From an uncultured Bacteroides sp. (GTDB taxonomy: Bacteria; Bacteroidota; Bacteroidia; Bacteroidales; Bacteroidaceae): a stretch of 14,697 nucleotides of DNA. Position 1 is the stretch's first letter. Each line of letters starts with the position of its first letter. A program made the translations under genes and the position numbers. Positions 7,668-14,697 of the stretch are shown here, piece by piece. The stretch covers positions 1-14,697 of the forward strand of contig URCM01000078.1 in the NCBI GenBank assembly GCA_900546355.1. Reading direction: 5' to 3'. The notes beneath the pieces are model-generated. The model was not told the DNA's origin, made no database searches, and worked only from the letters and a program-made list of their open reading frames with translations.

Positions 7668-8323
7668 TGAAAGAAACCGATGTACTGGATGATTACATCC
7701 TTCAGCATATCGACCCGGAGAGTGATTACCTGAAGGCGCTTTACCGGGCTACACACGTCAAGCTTTTGCGTCCCCGTATGGCTTCGGGGCACTTGCAAGG
7801 ACGGATGCTGAAAATGTTTGTCGAAATGATTCGTCCTCGCCAAGTGCTTGAAATAGGGACGTATAGTGGATATTCTGCTTTGTGCCTGGCGGAAGGGCTG
7901 GAAGAGGGAGCTATGCTTCATACGTTTGAAATCAACGATGAGCAAGAAGATTTCACCCGTCCGTGGCTGGAAGGTTCGCCGTATGCCGATAAAATCAGGT
8001 TTTATATCGGCGATGCCTTGCAGATGGTTCCGCAGATGGACATCACTTTCGACCTTGCCTTCATTGATGGCAACAAACGGGTGTACATCGATTATTACGA
8101 GATGATATTGCCTAAGCTCCGTGCGGGAGGCTATATCATCGCTGATAATACGTTGTGGGACGGGCATGTGCTGGAAGAACCTCGGAGTGCCGATGCGCAA
8201 ACTATCGGCATCAAGAAGTTCAATGATTATGTGGCGTCCGATGAACGTGTGGAGAAAGTCATCCTTCCTTTGCGGGACGGGCTGACTATCATTAGGAAAA
8301 AGGAAGAGCAGAAAAGGAAGTAA
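7667..8323 (+). CDS. SAM-dependent O-methyltransferase (class I, cation-dependent type)
   Basis: A 218-residue member of the small O-methyltransferase family related to catechol and caffeoyl-CoA O-methyltransferases. Motif I VLEIGTYSGYSALCLAEGL at 60-78 binds S-adenosylmethionine, and FEIN near 87-90 supplies the acidic residue for the ribose. Asp134 in AFIDGNK and Asp160-Asn161 in IIADNTLWDG match the residues that hold the divalent metal. The protein is cytoplasmic with no signal peptide. It overlaps pyk by one nucleotide and is followed by a repeat-bearing gap before rbfA. The substrate cannot be told from sequence; bacterial members act on small phenolics or on RNA (the tRNA hydroxyuridine methyltransferase TrmR belongs to this family), so an RNA substrate is possible given the ribosome-biogenesis neighbour. 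Confidence 0.9.
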   Translation: MKETDVLDDYILQHIDPESDYLKALYRATHVKLLRPRMASGHLQGRMLKMFVEMIRPRQVLEIGTYSGYSALCLAEGLEEGAMLHTFEINDEQEDFTRPWLEGSPYADKIRFYIGDALQMVPQMDITFDLAFIDGNKRVYIDYYEMILPKLRAGGYIIADNTLWDGHVLEEPRSADAQTIGIKKFNDYVASDERVEKVILPLRDGLTIIRKKEEQKRK

Positions 8324-8326
8324 AGC

Positions 8327-8399
8327 ATTAAAGAACTAAAGGAGGTAAAGCTTTACACCTTTAATACTTTACCTCCTTTACCTCCTTTGATACTTTAAT
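8327..8399. repeat. Inverted repeat with two alternative right arms upstream of rbfA
   Basis: The left arm at 8327-8350 pairs with 8376-8399 at 21 of 24 positions. The inner 13 nt, AAAGGAGGTAAAG (8338-8350), also pairs perfectly with CTTTACCTCCTTT at 8367-8379. The two right arms exist because TTTACCTCC is tandemly duplicated (8368-8376 and 8377-8385). There is no T-run afterwards, so it is not a standard terminator. It fills nearly all of the 91 bp between the methyltransferase and rbfA. Confidence 0.7.
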
Positions 8400-8414
8400 A
8401 CTGATAAAAGATAT

Positions 8415-8750
8415 ATGGAAACAACCAGACAAAACAAGATTGCCCGGCTCATTCAGAAAGAATTGAGCGAGATATTTCAGGCACAGACCCGCTCTATGCG
8501 CGGCGTATTGGTTTCGGTAAGTGTGGTACGCATCAGTCCCGATATGAGTTATGCGCGTGCTTATCTGAGTGTGTTCCCTTCGGAACGTGCCGAAGAGATT
8601 GTGAAGAACATCAACGACAATATGAAAGCTATCCGTTACGAACTGGGTACACGTGTGCGTTATCAGCTTCGCATTATTCCTGAGTTGAGGTTCTTTGTAG
8701 ACGATTCGTTAGACTATGCGGCACACATCGATGAGTTGTTGAAGAAATGA
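8415..8750 (+). CDS. rbfA: Ribosome-binding factor A
   Basis: A 111-residue protein matching RbfA, a KH-fold factor that binds the 30S subunit and helps 16S rRNA 5'-end maturation. Typical family features are the opening RQNKIARLIQKELSEIFQ, the central SVVRISPDMSYARAYLSVF strand-helix region, and the C-terminal YELGTRVRYQLRIIPELRFFVDDSLDYAAHIDELL. Length is normal for the family. The ATG at 8415 is preceded by an AT-rich leader with no Shine-Dalgarno sequence. Its stop codon overlaps the start of the permease gene by four nucleotides (ATGA), so those two are probably translationally coupled. Confidence 0.94.
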   Translation: METTRQNKIARLIQKELSEIFQAQTRSMRGVLVSVSVVRISPDMSYARAYLSVFPSERAEEIVKNINDNMKAIRYELGTRVRYQLRIIPELRFFVDDSLDYAAHIDELLKK

Positions 8751-9973
8751 ATTTTCCCTTCTACATAGTCCGCCGGTATCTGTTTTCGAAGAAGTCGCAC
8801 AATGCGATTAATGTCATCTCGGCCATCTCCGTGTGTGGTGTGGCGTTGGCTACGTTGGCATTGATATGCACGCTGTCTGTCTTTAATGGGTTTCAAGACC
8901 TCGTGGCGTCTTTCTTTACGGCGTTCGATCCTGAACTGAAGATTACGGTGACGCATGGAAAGGTGTTCGACGGGCAAGACCCGCGTGTGCTCCGTTTAAA
9001 GCAATTGCCCGAAGTGGCGGTATATTCCGAATCGCTTGAAGATAATGCGATGGTGCAATACCAAGGTAAGCAGGCTATGGCGGTTATTAGGGGAGTGGAA
9101 GATAATTTCGACCAGCTTACGCCGATAGATAGCATTTTATTCGGGCGGGGTGATTTGATGTTGCATGATGAGGTGGTCGATTATGCCATTCCCGGCATCC
9201 AATTGCTTTCGGCATTGGGGAGCGGCATCCGTTTTCTCGACCCCTTGGAGGTTTATGCGCCTAAGCGTGGCGCGAAAGTAAACGTTGCCAATCCGTCTAC
9301 GGCATTTGTTACGGGGAACCTGTTTTCTTCCGGCTTGGTTTTTGCCGTCAATCAGGAAAAATACGATGCGGCATATATCCTTACTTCGCTGGAGTTTGCC
9401 CGCCGTTTGTTTCAATATACCACCGAGGTCAGTGCGGTCAACCTGCGGTTGCTTCCGGGTACGGATATTGGAATGGTAAAAGAGAAGATTCAAAAACAGT
9501 TGGGTAAGGACTTCTGTGTGCAAGACCGTTACGAACAGCAGGCGGATACGTATCGCATTATGCGGGTAGAGAAACTGATTTCTTATCTGTTTCTTACCTT
9601 TATATTAATAATAGCTTGCTTCAATGTCATCGGCTCACTTTCGATGTTGATTATCGACAAGCGGGAAGATGTGGGGACATTGCGCAACCTGGGTGCGAGC
9701 GACAATCAGATTGTGCGTGTTTTCTTGTTCGAAGGTAGGATGATTTCTTTCTTCGGGGCTTTTATCGGAGTGGTTTTAGGTTTATTACTCTGTTGGGTGC
9801 AGCAAGAGTTCGGAGTCATTAAGTTGGGTAGTTCGGGTAGTTTTGTGGTCGATGCCTATCCGGTTAGCGTAGAAGCGATGGATGTCATCGTGGTCTTCGT
9901 TACGGTGTTGGTAGTAGGTTTCCTTTCGGTGTGGTATCCCGTGCGTTACCTTAGCAAGCGTTTGCTGAAGTGA
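8747..9973 (+). CDS. LolC/LolE-type ABC transporter permease (FtsX/MacB fold)
   Basis: A 408-residue inner-membrane permease with the four-helix layout of the LolC/LolE family. One helix lies near the N-terminus (about 19-47, NAINVISAISVCGVALATLAL), followed by a large periplasmic domain (about 50-270) and three more helices near 277-302, 325-350 and 375-397. The coupling stretch IIDKREDVGTLRNLGASDNQIVRVFL after the second helix is the FtsX-domain hallmark and contacts the ATPase. LolCE with LolD extracts lipoproteins from the inner membrane and hands them to the carrier LolA. No LolD ATPase is in this window, so the partner is encoded elsewhere. The gene overlaps rbfA by four nucleotides. 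LolC and LolE cannot be told apart here, and Bacteroidetes often have a single such permease. Confidence 0.88.
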   Translation: MNFPFYIVRRYLFSKKSHNAINVISAISVCGVALATLALICTLSVFNGFQDLVASFFTAFDPELKITVTHGKVFDGQDPRVLRLKQLPEVAVYSESLEDNAMVQYQGKQAMAVIRGVEDNFDQLTPIDSILFGRGDLMLHDEVVDYAIPGIQLLSALGSGIRFLDPLEVYAPKRGAKVNVANPSTAFVTGNLFSSGLVFAVNQEKYDAAYILTSLEFARRLFQYTTEVSAVNLRLLPGTDIGMVKEKIQKQLGKDFCVQDRYEQQADTYRIMRVEKLISYLFLTFILIIACFNVIGSLSMLIIDKREDVGTLRNLGASDNQIVRVFLFEGRMISFFGAFIGVVLGLLLCWVQQEFGVIKLGSSGSFVVDAYPVSVEAMDVIVVFVTVLVVGFLSVWYPVRYLSKRLLK

Positions 9974-10095
9974 TACGGAAGAGGCGCTTTTAGGTGCGGA
10001 AATCGTTTTATTTGTATGCCGTATAAAAGGCACTTGCTTTCATCGGCTTGTGCAGATACTTACGTTGCGGGAAGCGGATATTTGAAAAATTGATG

Positions 10096-10103
10096 TATCT
10101 TTG
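10096..10103 (+). promoter_or_regulatory. -7 promoter box for mutS
   Basis: TATCTTTG matches TAnnTTTG exactly and lies about 42 bp before the mutS GTG. No good -33 TTG occurs at 19-21 bp. Its presence in the 171-bp gap after the permease gene suggests that mutS has its own promoter. In the same gap a 6-bp pair (ATACGG at 9973-9978, CCGTAT at 10019-10024) is too weak to call a terminator. Confidence 0.5.
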
Positions 10104-10144
10104 CAAGTGCGAACAACACATTAATATAAAGAAAGGACAACACA

Positions 10145-12766
10145 GTGGCTAAAGATAACGACGTGGTATTGACCCCCATGATGAAACAGTATTTCGATCT
10201 GAAGGCAAAGCATCCCGATGCGTTGATGCTCTTCCGGTGCGGCGACTTCTATGAGACTTATTCCGAAGATGCCGTGACCGCTTCGCAAATACTGGGAATC
10301 ACCTTGACCAAGCGTGCCAACGGGCAGGGGAAAACGGTGGAAATGGCAGGATTCCCGCATCATGCTCTTGATACGTATTTGCCTAAGCTGATACGTGCGG
10401 GAAGGCGTGTGGCAATCTGCGACCAGCTGGAAGACCCGAAAACCACGAAGAAACTGGTGAAGCGGGGCATTACCGAGCTGGTGACGCCGGGCGTTGCCAT
10501 CAGCGACAATGTGTTGTCGTATAAGGAGAACAATTTCCTTGCCGCCATCCATTTCGGGAAAACCGCCTGCGGCATCGCTTTTCTGGATATCTCTACCGGC
10601 GAGTTCCTGACCGCCGATGGACCTTCTGACTACATCGACAAGCTTCTGAATAATTTCGCTCCCAAGGAAGTGCTTTTCGAGCGGGGTAAGAAACCGATGT
10701 TCGAAGGTAATTTCGGGAACAAGTTCTTTACTTTCGAACTGGATGACTGGGTATTTACCGAGGCTTCGGCACGCGAGAAGCTCTTGAAACATTTCGAGAC
10801 CAAGAACCTGAAAGGCTTCGGCGTAGAACATCTGAAGAACGGTATCATCGCGGCTGGAGCTATCCTGCAATACCTCGACATGACCCAACATTATCAGATA
10901 GGGCATATCACTTCGTTGGCACGCATCGAGGAGGAACGCTACGTGCGGCTGGATAAGTTTACGGTGCACAGCCTGGAGCTGATAGGCAGCATGAACGAGG
11001 GAGGCACCAGCCTGCTGGATGTGATAGACCATACCATCAGCCCCATGGGTGCCCGCTTGTTGAAACGCTGGGTGGTGTTTCCCCTGAAGGAAGTAAAACC
11101 TATCAACACCCGACTGGATGTGGTGGAATATTTCTTTCGGGAGCCTGATTTCAAGGACTTCATTGAAGAGAAGCTGCATCTGATAGGCGACTTGGAACGC
11201 ATCGTATCGAAAGCCGCGGTAGGACGTATCTCGCCCCGTGAAGTGGTGCAACTGAAGGTGGCGCTCCAAGCTATTGAGCCTATCAAGAATGCTTGTCTGA
11301 ACGCAGATAACGAAAGCCTCCGGCGCATCGGGGAACAATTGAACCTCTGTATCTCGATTCGGGATAAGATAGCGAAGGAGATAGTGAACGACCCGCCTTT
11401 GTTGGTGAATAAGGGTGGGGTGATAGCCGATGGGGTGAATGCCGAACTGGATGAGCTGCGCCGCATTTCCTATTCGGGAAAGGATTACCTGCTTCAAATC
11501 CAGCAACGTGAAATCGAGCAGACCGGCATCCCCAGCCTGAAGATTGCGTATAACAATGTGTTCGGCTATTACATCGAAGTGCGGAACGCACACAAGGACA
11601 AGGTGCCTGCCGAGTGGATACGCAAGCAAACGCTGGTGAATGCCGAGCGGTATATCACGCAGGAACTGAAAGAATACGAAGAGAAGATATTGGGGGCGGA
11701 AGATAAAATCCTGATACTGGAAACCAAGCTTTATAATGACTTGGTGGCAGACCTTGCCGAGTTTATTCCGGCTATCCAGATCAATGCCACGCAAATCGCA
11801 CGCCTGGATTGTCTGCTCTCCTTTGCCGATGTGGCGCGCGAGAACAAGTATATCCGTCCGGTGATAGCCGACGATGATGTGCTCGATATCAAGCAAGGAC
11901 GCCATCCGGTCATCGAGAAGCAATTGCCTGTGGGCGAGAAATACATTGCCAACGATGTTTATCTGGATACGGAATCGCAGCAGATTATCATTATCACGGG
12001 ACCCAATATGGCGGGTAAGTCTGCCTTGCTCCGCCAGACGGCGCTTATCACGCTCTTGGCGCAGATAGGCTGCTTCGTGCCTGCCGAAAGTGCGCATATC
12101 GGACTGGTGGACAAGATATTCACCCGTGTAGGAGCGAGTGATAACATATCGGTGGGCGAATCAACGTTCATGGTCGAGATGAATGAAGCCGCCAATATCC
12201 TGAACAACCTATCTCCCCGAAGCCTGGTGCTGTTTGATGAGTTGGGGCGCGGCACTTCCACGTATGACGGCATTTCCATTGCATGGGCTATCGTAGAGCA
12301 CATCCACGAAAACAAGAAAGCCCATGCCCGTACGCTTTTTGCTACGCACTATCACGAGTTGAACGATATGGAAGCACTCTTCCCGCGTATCAAGAACTAT
12401 AATGTAACGGTCAAGGAGGTCAACAATAAGGTGATTTTCCTTCGCAAGCTGGAGCGCGGAGGGAGCGAGCATTCGTTTGGTATTCATGTGGCAAAAATGG
12501 CGGGCATGCCCCAAAGCATCGTGAAGCGTGCCGATGAAATCCTGCACCGTCTGGAGCAAGAGAACCGGCAGGAAGGCATGGTGTCGCGTCCGAAGGTACA
12601 GGCTTCTGCTCCTAAAGACGGCGTCCAGCTCAGCTTCTTCCAGCTTGATGACCCCGTGTTGTGCCAGATACGGGATGAAATCCTGCATCTGGATGTGAAC
12701 AACTTGACACCGATAGAAGCGTTGAACAAACTGAATGACATTAAACGTATCGTGACAGGAAAGTGA
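10145..12766 (+). CDS. mutS: DNA mismatch repair protein MutS
   Basis: A full-length MutS of 873 residues (E. coli has 853), which recognises mismatches and recruits MutL. The mismatch-reading Phe-x-Glu is F35-Y-E37 in [12 protein letters not shown]. Connector, core/lever and clamp domains follow to about residue 600. The ATPase domain has Walker A GPNMAGKS at 619-626, the signature [13 protein letters not shown], Walker [17 protein letters not shown] with Asp698 and Glu699, and the ATHYHEL switch. Near the C-terminus QLSFF (828-832) looks like a sliding-clamp-binding motif. The start is GTG: no in-frame ATG precedes it, and the next ATG (codon 12) would remove the N-terminal helix of the mismatch-binding domain. 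It follows the permease gene by 171 bp and ends in a repeat-rich gap. Confidence 0.97.
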   Translation: MAKDNDVVLTPMMKQYFDLKAKHPDALMLFRCGDFYETYSEDAVTASQILGITLTKRANGQGKTVEMAGFPHHALDTYLPKLIRAGRRVAICDQLEDPKTTKKLVKRGITELVTPGVAISDNVLSYKENNFLAAIHFGKTACGIAFLDISTGEFLTADGPSDYIDKLLNNFAPKEVLFERGKKPMFEGNFGNKFFTFELDDWVFTEASAREKLLKHFETKNLKGFGVEHLKNGIIAAGAILQYLDMTQHYQIGHITSLARIEEERYVRLDKFTVHSLELIGSMNEGGTSLLDVIDHTISPMGARLLKRWVVFPLKEVKPINTRLDVVEYFFREPDFKDFIEEKLHLIGDLERIVSKAAVGRISPREVVQLKVALQAIEPIKNACLNADNESLRRIGEQLNLCISIRDKIAKEIVNDPPLLVNKGGVIADGVNAELDELRRISYSGKDYLLQIQQREIEQTGIPSLKIAYNNVFGYYIEVRNAHKDKVPAEWIRKQTLVNAERYITQELKEYEEKILGAEDKILILETKLYNDLVADLAEFIPAIQINATQIARLDCLLSFADVARENKYIRPVIADDDVLDIKQGRHPVIEKQLPVGEKYIANDVYLDTESQQIIIITGPNMAGKSALLRQTALITLLAQIGCFVPAESAHIGLVDKIFTRVGASDNISVGESTFMVEMNEAANILNNLSPRSLVLFDELGRGTSTYDGISIAWAIVEHIHENKKAHARTLFATHYHELNDMEALFPRIKNYNVTVKEVNNKVIFLRKLERGGSEHSFGIHVAKMAGMPQSIVKRADEILHRLEQENRQEGMVSRPKVQASAPKDGVQLSFFQLDDPVLCQIRDEILHLDVNNLTPIEALNKLNDIKRIVTGK

Positions 12767-12842
12767 GGGTATTTACTATTTATGCGAATCAGGAGTTATA
12801 CTTTAAACGGCATTAAAATATGTATTTTGTATATGCCACGTA

Positions 12843-12873
12843 GTAGAGACGATGTGCTGCACATCGTCTCTAC
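12843..12873. repeat. REP-like palindrome, 15-bp perfect arms
   Basis: The arms GTAGAGACGATGTGC (12843-12857) and GCACATCGTCTCTAC (12859-12873) are exact reverse complements separated by one T. The GTAGAGACG...CGTCTCTAC outer form resembles interspersed REP-type palindromes that I recall from Bacteroidetes and cyanobacterial genomes (to be checked). It lies 76 bp after mutS, and as RNA would form a very stable hairpin, so it may also act as an mRNA 3' end. Confidence 0.75.
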
Positions 12874-13020
12874 AGAAACGGTACGAGATGTTCAAGGAAA
12901 TGCACAAATTTATACCATGCATAGTATAAGCGTAGTTATGTTTCACAAGAGTTATAGGAGTTAAAGGTCAATAGTCTTGTTTCTGAAAACGATGCAAAAA
13001 GTATTGGCGTCTAACTCCCG

Positions 13021-13035
13021 GTCCGCCAGGCGGAC
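13021..13035. repeat. 7-bp perfect palindrome GTCCGCC-A-GGCGGAC
   Basis: GTCCGCC (13021-13027) and GGCGGAC (13029-13035) are separated by a single A. The palindrome is GC-rich within an AT-rich gap and lies between TAACTCC copies at 13012-13018 and 13038-13044. It is part of the larger repeat block. Confidence 0.6.
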
Positions 13036-13075
13036 GATAACTCCCTTTTAACTCCTGATTGGTTTTATTCGATAA

Positions 13076-13633
13076 TTATTTGTAGAGTGCCTTACTCAAT
13101 TCTTCCAGTCCGGCTTCTCCCGGCAGCCCGGGGAAAGCTTTCTTCATGTCGTCCGTAAAGGCTTGTGCCGTCTGGTTATTGCCGAGCACCTCTTTCATCT
13201 TTTTCAGATAGTCGATTTTGAACTCTACCGCATCGCGCTTTGCCGCACCTCCGTGTCCGCCGATGAACAGTTCCGCTCCCGATGCCAGTGACTTTTCCGC
13301 TTCTGCTATTTCCGCATCAATGGCAGCCGGAGAAGAAACCTGCAAATGGCTTACGTGTGCCTTTGCCGGAGTCCAGTGCGTATAATAAGCCTTGCCTCCT
13401 ATCAGGATGCTTGCGCCCGGAAAATCGGATGTCGCTCCGTGACGGAACTCGAACGGAATTCCTGCCCAAGTCTGCGTAGTGCCGAATGCCACTTCCGAAG
13501 CCTTGCCTGTAGGCATGTCGGTCAGGGCATCGCCGAAAGCCTGTGCGAATCCCTTCATCATGCCGCCATAGATTTCACCTTTCGTAAATTCGGGCATTTT
13601 GGCAGATTGCGGGCACTCACTATGTGTTTTCAA
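13076..13633 (-). CDS. MBL-fold hydrolase-like C-terminal part, probably 5'-truncated
   Basis: An open frame of up to 185 residues (from a TTG at 13633; the first ATG is at 13597, giving 173). The sequence resembles the second half of a metallo-beta-lactamase-fold hydrolase: FRHGATSDFPGASILIGGKAYYTHW fits the strand and loop after the metal site, and LFIGGHGGAAKRDAVEFKIDYLKKM fits the late GHG histidine motif and the C-terminal helix. The N-terminal HxHxDH metal motif that should come first is absent. Upstream the frame stays open only to a stop at 13667-13669, at the edge of the dyad array. It therefore looks like a remnant cut off at its 5' end, although expression as a small protein cannot be excluded. 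There is no signal peptide and no promoter-like box. The assignment is from pattern memory, with moderate confidence. Confidence 0.6.
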   Translation of the reverse strand: MKTHSECPQSAKMPEFTKGEIYGGMMKGFAQAFGDALTDMPTGKASEVAFGTTQTWAGIPFEFRHGATSDFPGASILIGGKAYYTHWTPAKAHVSHLQVSSPAAIDAEIAEAEKSLASGAELFIGGHGGAAKRDAVEFKIDYLKKMKEVLGNNQTAQAFTDDMKKAFPGLPGEAGLEELSKALYK

Positions 13634-13663
13634 CGAGCTTGTTTCTTGTATACAGTTAGTTCC

Positions 13664-13756
13664 ATTCTATATTCCACGGCGTGGAATGTATATTCCAGCC
13701 CATGGAACGTACATTCCAGCCCGTGGAACGTATATTCCGGCTGGTGGAATATAGAA
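13664..13756. repeat. Four 21-bp tandem dyad units closed by a 13-bp inverted repeat
   Basis: Four contiguous 21-bp units lie at 13670-13690, 13691-13711, 13712-13732 and 13733-13753. The general form is TATTCCA-N5-TGGAAYGTA; unit 3 starts with C, unit 4 has TATTCCG and ends ATA. Each unit is itself an inverted repeat (TTCCA/TGGAA). The whole array is bounded by ATTCTATATTCCA (13664-13676) and its exact complement TGGAATATAGAAT (13744-13756). The 21-bp period equals about two helical turns, so the dyads face the same side of the DNA. It lies just upstream of the broken MBL-like frame and about 115 bp left of the IS21 end. Confidence 0.85.
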
Positions 13757-13875
13757 TATAGCTAAGTGCATGAAGGTTTTCAGTTATCGGTTCAATGAAA
13801 TTATCTTGTCTTTTATAATAAATAATGTGGAGGATAAGGGCTGATTGCACCCATCCGATAAAAGCTTCGTGCATA

Positions 13876-14080
13876 TTCCGGAGCATACCCGTTCACTTTC
13901 CGGCGGTCTATTAGGGCATAAAATCATGCCTTAAAAGCGCAATTTTATATCCGCTCATCCCCTAAAAGGATGAAAAAATGGATAATCAGACATTAAAATT
14001 TCAATTTTTCCGGAGTATATCCGTTCAACTGTGCATAGAATCGTCCGCGTATATCTTCGTTTCCGGATCATATCCGTTCA
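13876..14080 (+). repeat. Iterated end repeats of the IS21 element (four copies)
   Basis: The core ATAYCCGYTCA occurs at 13885-13895, 13947-13957, 14017-14027 and 14070-14080, all in the same orientation. Three of them (13876-13895, 14008-14027, 14061-14080) extend to 20 bp beginning TTCCGGA; the second copy is degenerate upstream. Multiple direct repeats at each end are known transposase-binding sites in IS21. Confidence 0.82.
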
Positions 14081-14099
14081 TTCTTTACCCGGTTTCAGT

Positions 14100-14107
14100 T
14101 TCCTTTG
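14100..14107 (+). promoter_or_regulatory. Possible -7 box for istA
   Basis: TTCCTTTG has one mismatch to TAnnTTTG and lies 31 bp before the istA ATG. The -33 position (around 14077-14079, TTC) falls inside the fourth end repeat, so transposase bound there could repress its own gene. This is inference from positions only. Confidence 0.35.
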
Positions 14108-14138
14108 TGCTTGTAAATTAAAAAGAAACAGCACAATC

Positions 14139-14697
14139 ATGGCAGGAACAACAAAGGATATGAGTCTAATAAAACAAGTACTCCAGCTCAAGCAGGCCGG
14201 AGAATCCAATCGCGGTGTAAGCCGCAAGTTACCGATTGACAAGGAAACCGTCAACAACTATGTGAATACAGTGAAATCCAACGGATGGGACATCAGTGAA
14301 CTTCTTGAGATTGATGATCCCGAGTTGGAAAGGATGTTCCATGCCGGTTCTCCTGCATACACAGACAGGAGAATGCAGGAGTTCCTCAGTCTGCTGCCCG
14401 AATACAAGAAGAGATTGACAAATCCCCAATTACACGTAAACCGGCAAACCCTGTTCGAAGAATACCGTGCAACTCATCCGGAGGGTTACGGCAAGTCACA
14501 GTTCTATTATCATCTGAAGCAGAATCTCGTTGCTAAGAAGGATATTGCCGCTGTACTTTCCAATACCTATAAGCCCGGTGAGAAGCTCATGGTGGACTTT
14601 GCCGGTGACAAACTCAGCTATGTTGACCCTGATACCGGAGAAATCATAAAGGTTGAGGTGTTTGTCGCCTGCATGCCTTACAGCGACTATACCTATG
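14139..14697 (+). CDS. istA: IS21-family transposase IstA, N-terminal part (runs off the window)
   Basis: The open frame starts at ATG 14139 and is uninterrupted to the window edge (186 codons). An N-terminal helix-turn-helix (about 8-47, SLIKQVLQLKQAGESNRGVSRKL and following) binds the element ends. A linker with a second possible DNA-binding segment covers 95-130 (GYGKSQFYYHL). The DDE core begins at KLMVDFAGDKL, with Asp153 the likely first catalytic acid, matching the usual QVDWG segment of IstA. The other catalytic residues are beyond the edge. A-rich sequence precedes the ATG and there is no Shine-Dalgarno sequence. In IS21, istB (an AAA+ helper) normally follows. No frameshift is seen in the visible part, so the element may be intact. 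Confidence 0.9.
   Translation, partial: MAGTTKDMSLIKQVLQLKQAGESNRGVSRKLPIDKETVNNYVNTVKSNGWDISELLEIDDPELERMFHAGSPAYTDRRMQEFLSLLPEYKKRLTNPQLHVNRQTLFEEYRATHPEGYGKSQFYYHLKQNLVAKKDIAAVLSNTYKPGEKLMVDFAGDKLSYVDPDTGEIIKVEVFVACMPYSDYTY

Larger units (their letters stand above)
12787..13060. repeat. Palindrome-bearing block bounded by a 12-bp inverted repeat (MITE-like candidate)
   Basis: AATCAGGAGTTA at 12787-12798 is the exact reverse complement of TAACTCCTGATT at 13049-13060. Between them the core GGAGTTA/TAACTCC recurs (12957-12963, 13012-13018, 13038-13044), and two strong palindromes are nested. The block fills nearly all of the 309-bp gap between the convergent mutS and MBL-like genes; I see no credible gene in it. 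No clear target duplication was found at its edges, so a mobile origin is only a suggestion. Confidence 0.5.
13870..14697 (+). mobile_element. IS21-family insertion sequence, left end and 5' part of istA
   Basis: The element runs off the right edge. The first end-repeat copy and a TG dinucleotide at 13870 suggest the boundary, as IS21 ends usually begin with TG; the exact base is inferred. The left end holds four copies of ATAYCCGYTCA, followed by the istA transposase frame. istB and the right end lie outside the window. Confidence 0.8.

Noticed and set aside
10121..12097. A 658-codon open frame on the minus strand across mutS
   Set aside because: It lies fully antisense to a well-supported mutS, shows no domain-like pattern and is rich in His, Arg and Gln, as expected from reading biased codons backwards.
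12782..12964. A 60-codon frame in the gap after mutS
   Set aside because: Much of it is translated palindrome and repeat block; its composition is not protein-like and it has no homology that I recognise.
13664..13756. CRISPR array
   Set aside because: Units are directly adjacent with no spacers, and no cas gene is in the window.
13346..13886. Open frames on both strands running through the 21-bp array, encoding repeats like SPWNVHS
   Set aside because: A 21-bp unit without stops keeps every frame open, so the heptad peptides are a by-product of the DNA repeat.
13915..13973. Small hairpins GGCAT/ATGCC and TCATCC/GGATGA within the IS left end
   Set aside because: Stems are only 5-6 bp and no T-run follows on the plus strand, so they are not supported as terminators.

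Overview
The window looks like chromosomal DNA of a Bacteroidales bacterium (Bacteroides / Phocaeicola / Prevotella-like). The evidence is: several -7 boxes matching the Bacteroides consensus TAnnTTTG (228-235, 4701-4708 on minus, 5713-5720, 5736-5743 on minus, 10096-10103), no Shine-Dalgarno sequences in front of the starts, a thioredoxin-fold lipoprotein of the DUF4369/TlpA type, and protein sequences typical of the group. The genus is inferred; no database search was possible.

Left part, minus strand (294-5702). A tyrosine recombinase (xerD) is followed by its own transcription unit for an abundant-looking lipoprotein with an OmpA-like segment and TPRs. Next comes an intrinsic terminator, then a two-gene unit of a thioredoxin-fold lipoprotein that has lost its CxxC and a YifB/ComM AAA+ ATPase.

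Central part, plus strand (5770-12766). A compact housekeeping run follows: aroQ (3-dehydroquinase), pyk (pyruvate kinase), a SAM O-methyltransferase, rbfA (30S maturation), a LolC/E-type permease and mutS. The first five are closely spaced or overlapping (20 bp, 1 nt, about 90 bp, 4 nt). mutS has its own promoter-like box and a GTG start. aroQ and xerD diverge from a 67-bp gap in which the two -7 boxes face each other.

Right part (12767-14697) is accessory and rich in repeats. Between mutS and the next gene lies a block of about 274 bp bounded by a perfect 12-bp inverted repeat, holding two strong near-perfect palindromes, one of REP-like form. Then comes the C-terminal part of an MBL-fold hydrolase-like protein on the minus strand, apparently missing its metal-binding N-terminal half. 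Directly upstream of that break are four 21-bp tandem units, each itself a dyad, the whole array closed by a 13-bp inverted repeat. The window ends inside an IS21-family insertion sequence, whose left end carries four copies of an ATAYCCGYTCA motif and the first 186 codons of istA.

The most unusual structures are the helically phased 21-bp dyad array next to a truncated gene and an IS21 end, the 274-bp palindrome-bearing block, the alternative-arm hairpin before rbfA, and the cysteine-less thioredoxin lipoprotein. No complete defence system, CRISPR array, rRNA or tRNA was seen.
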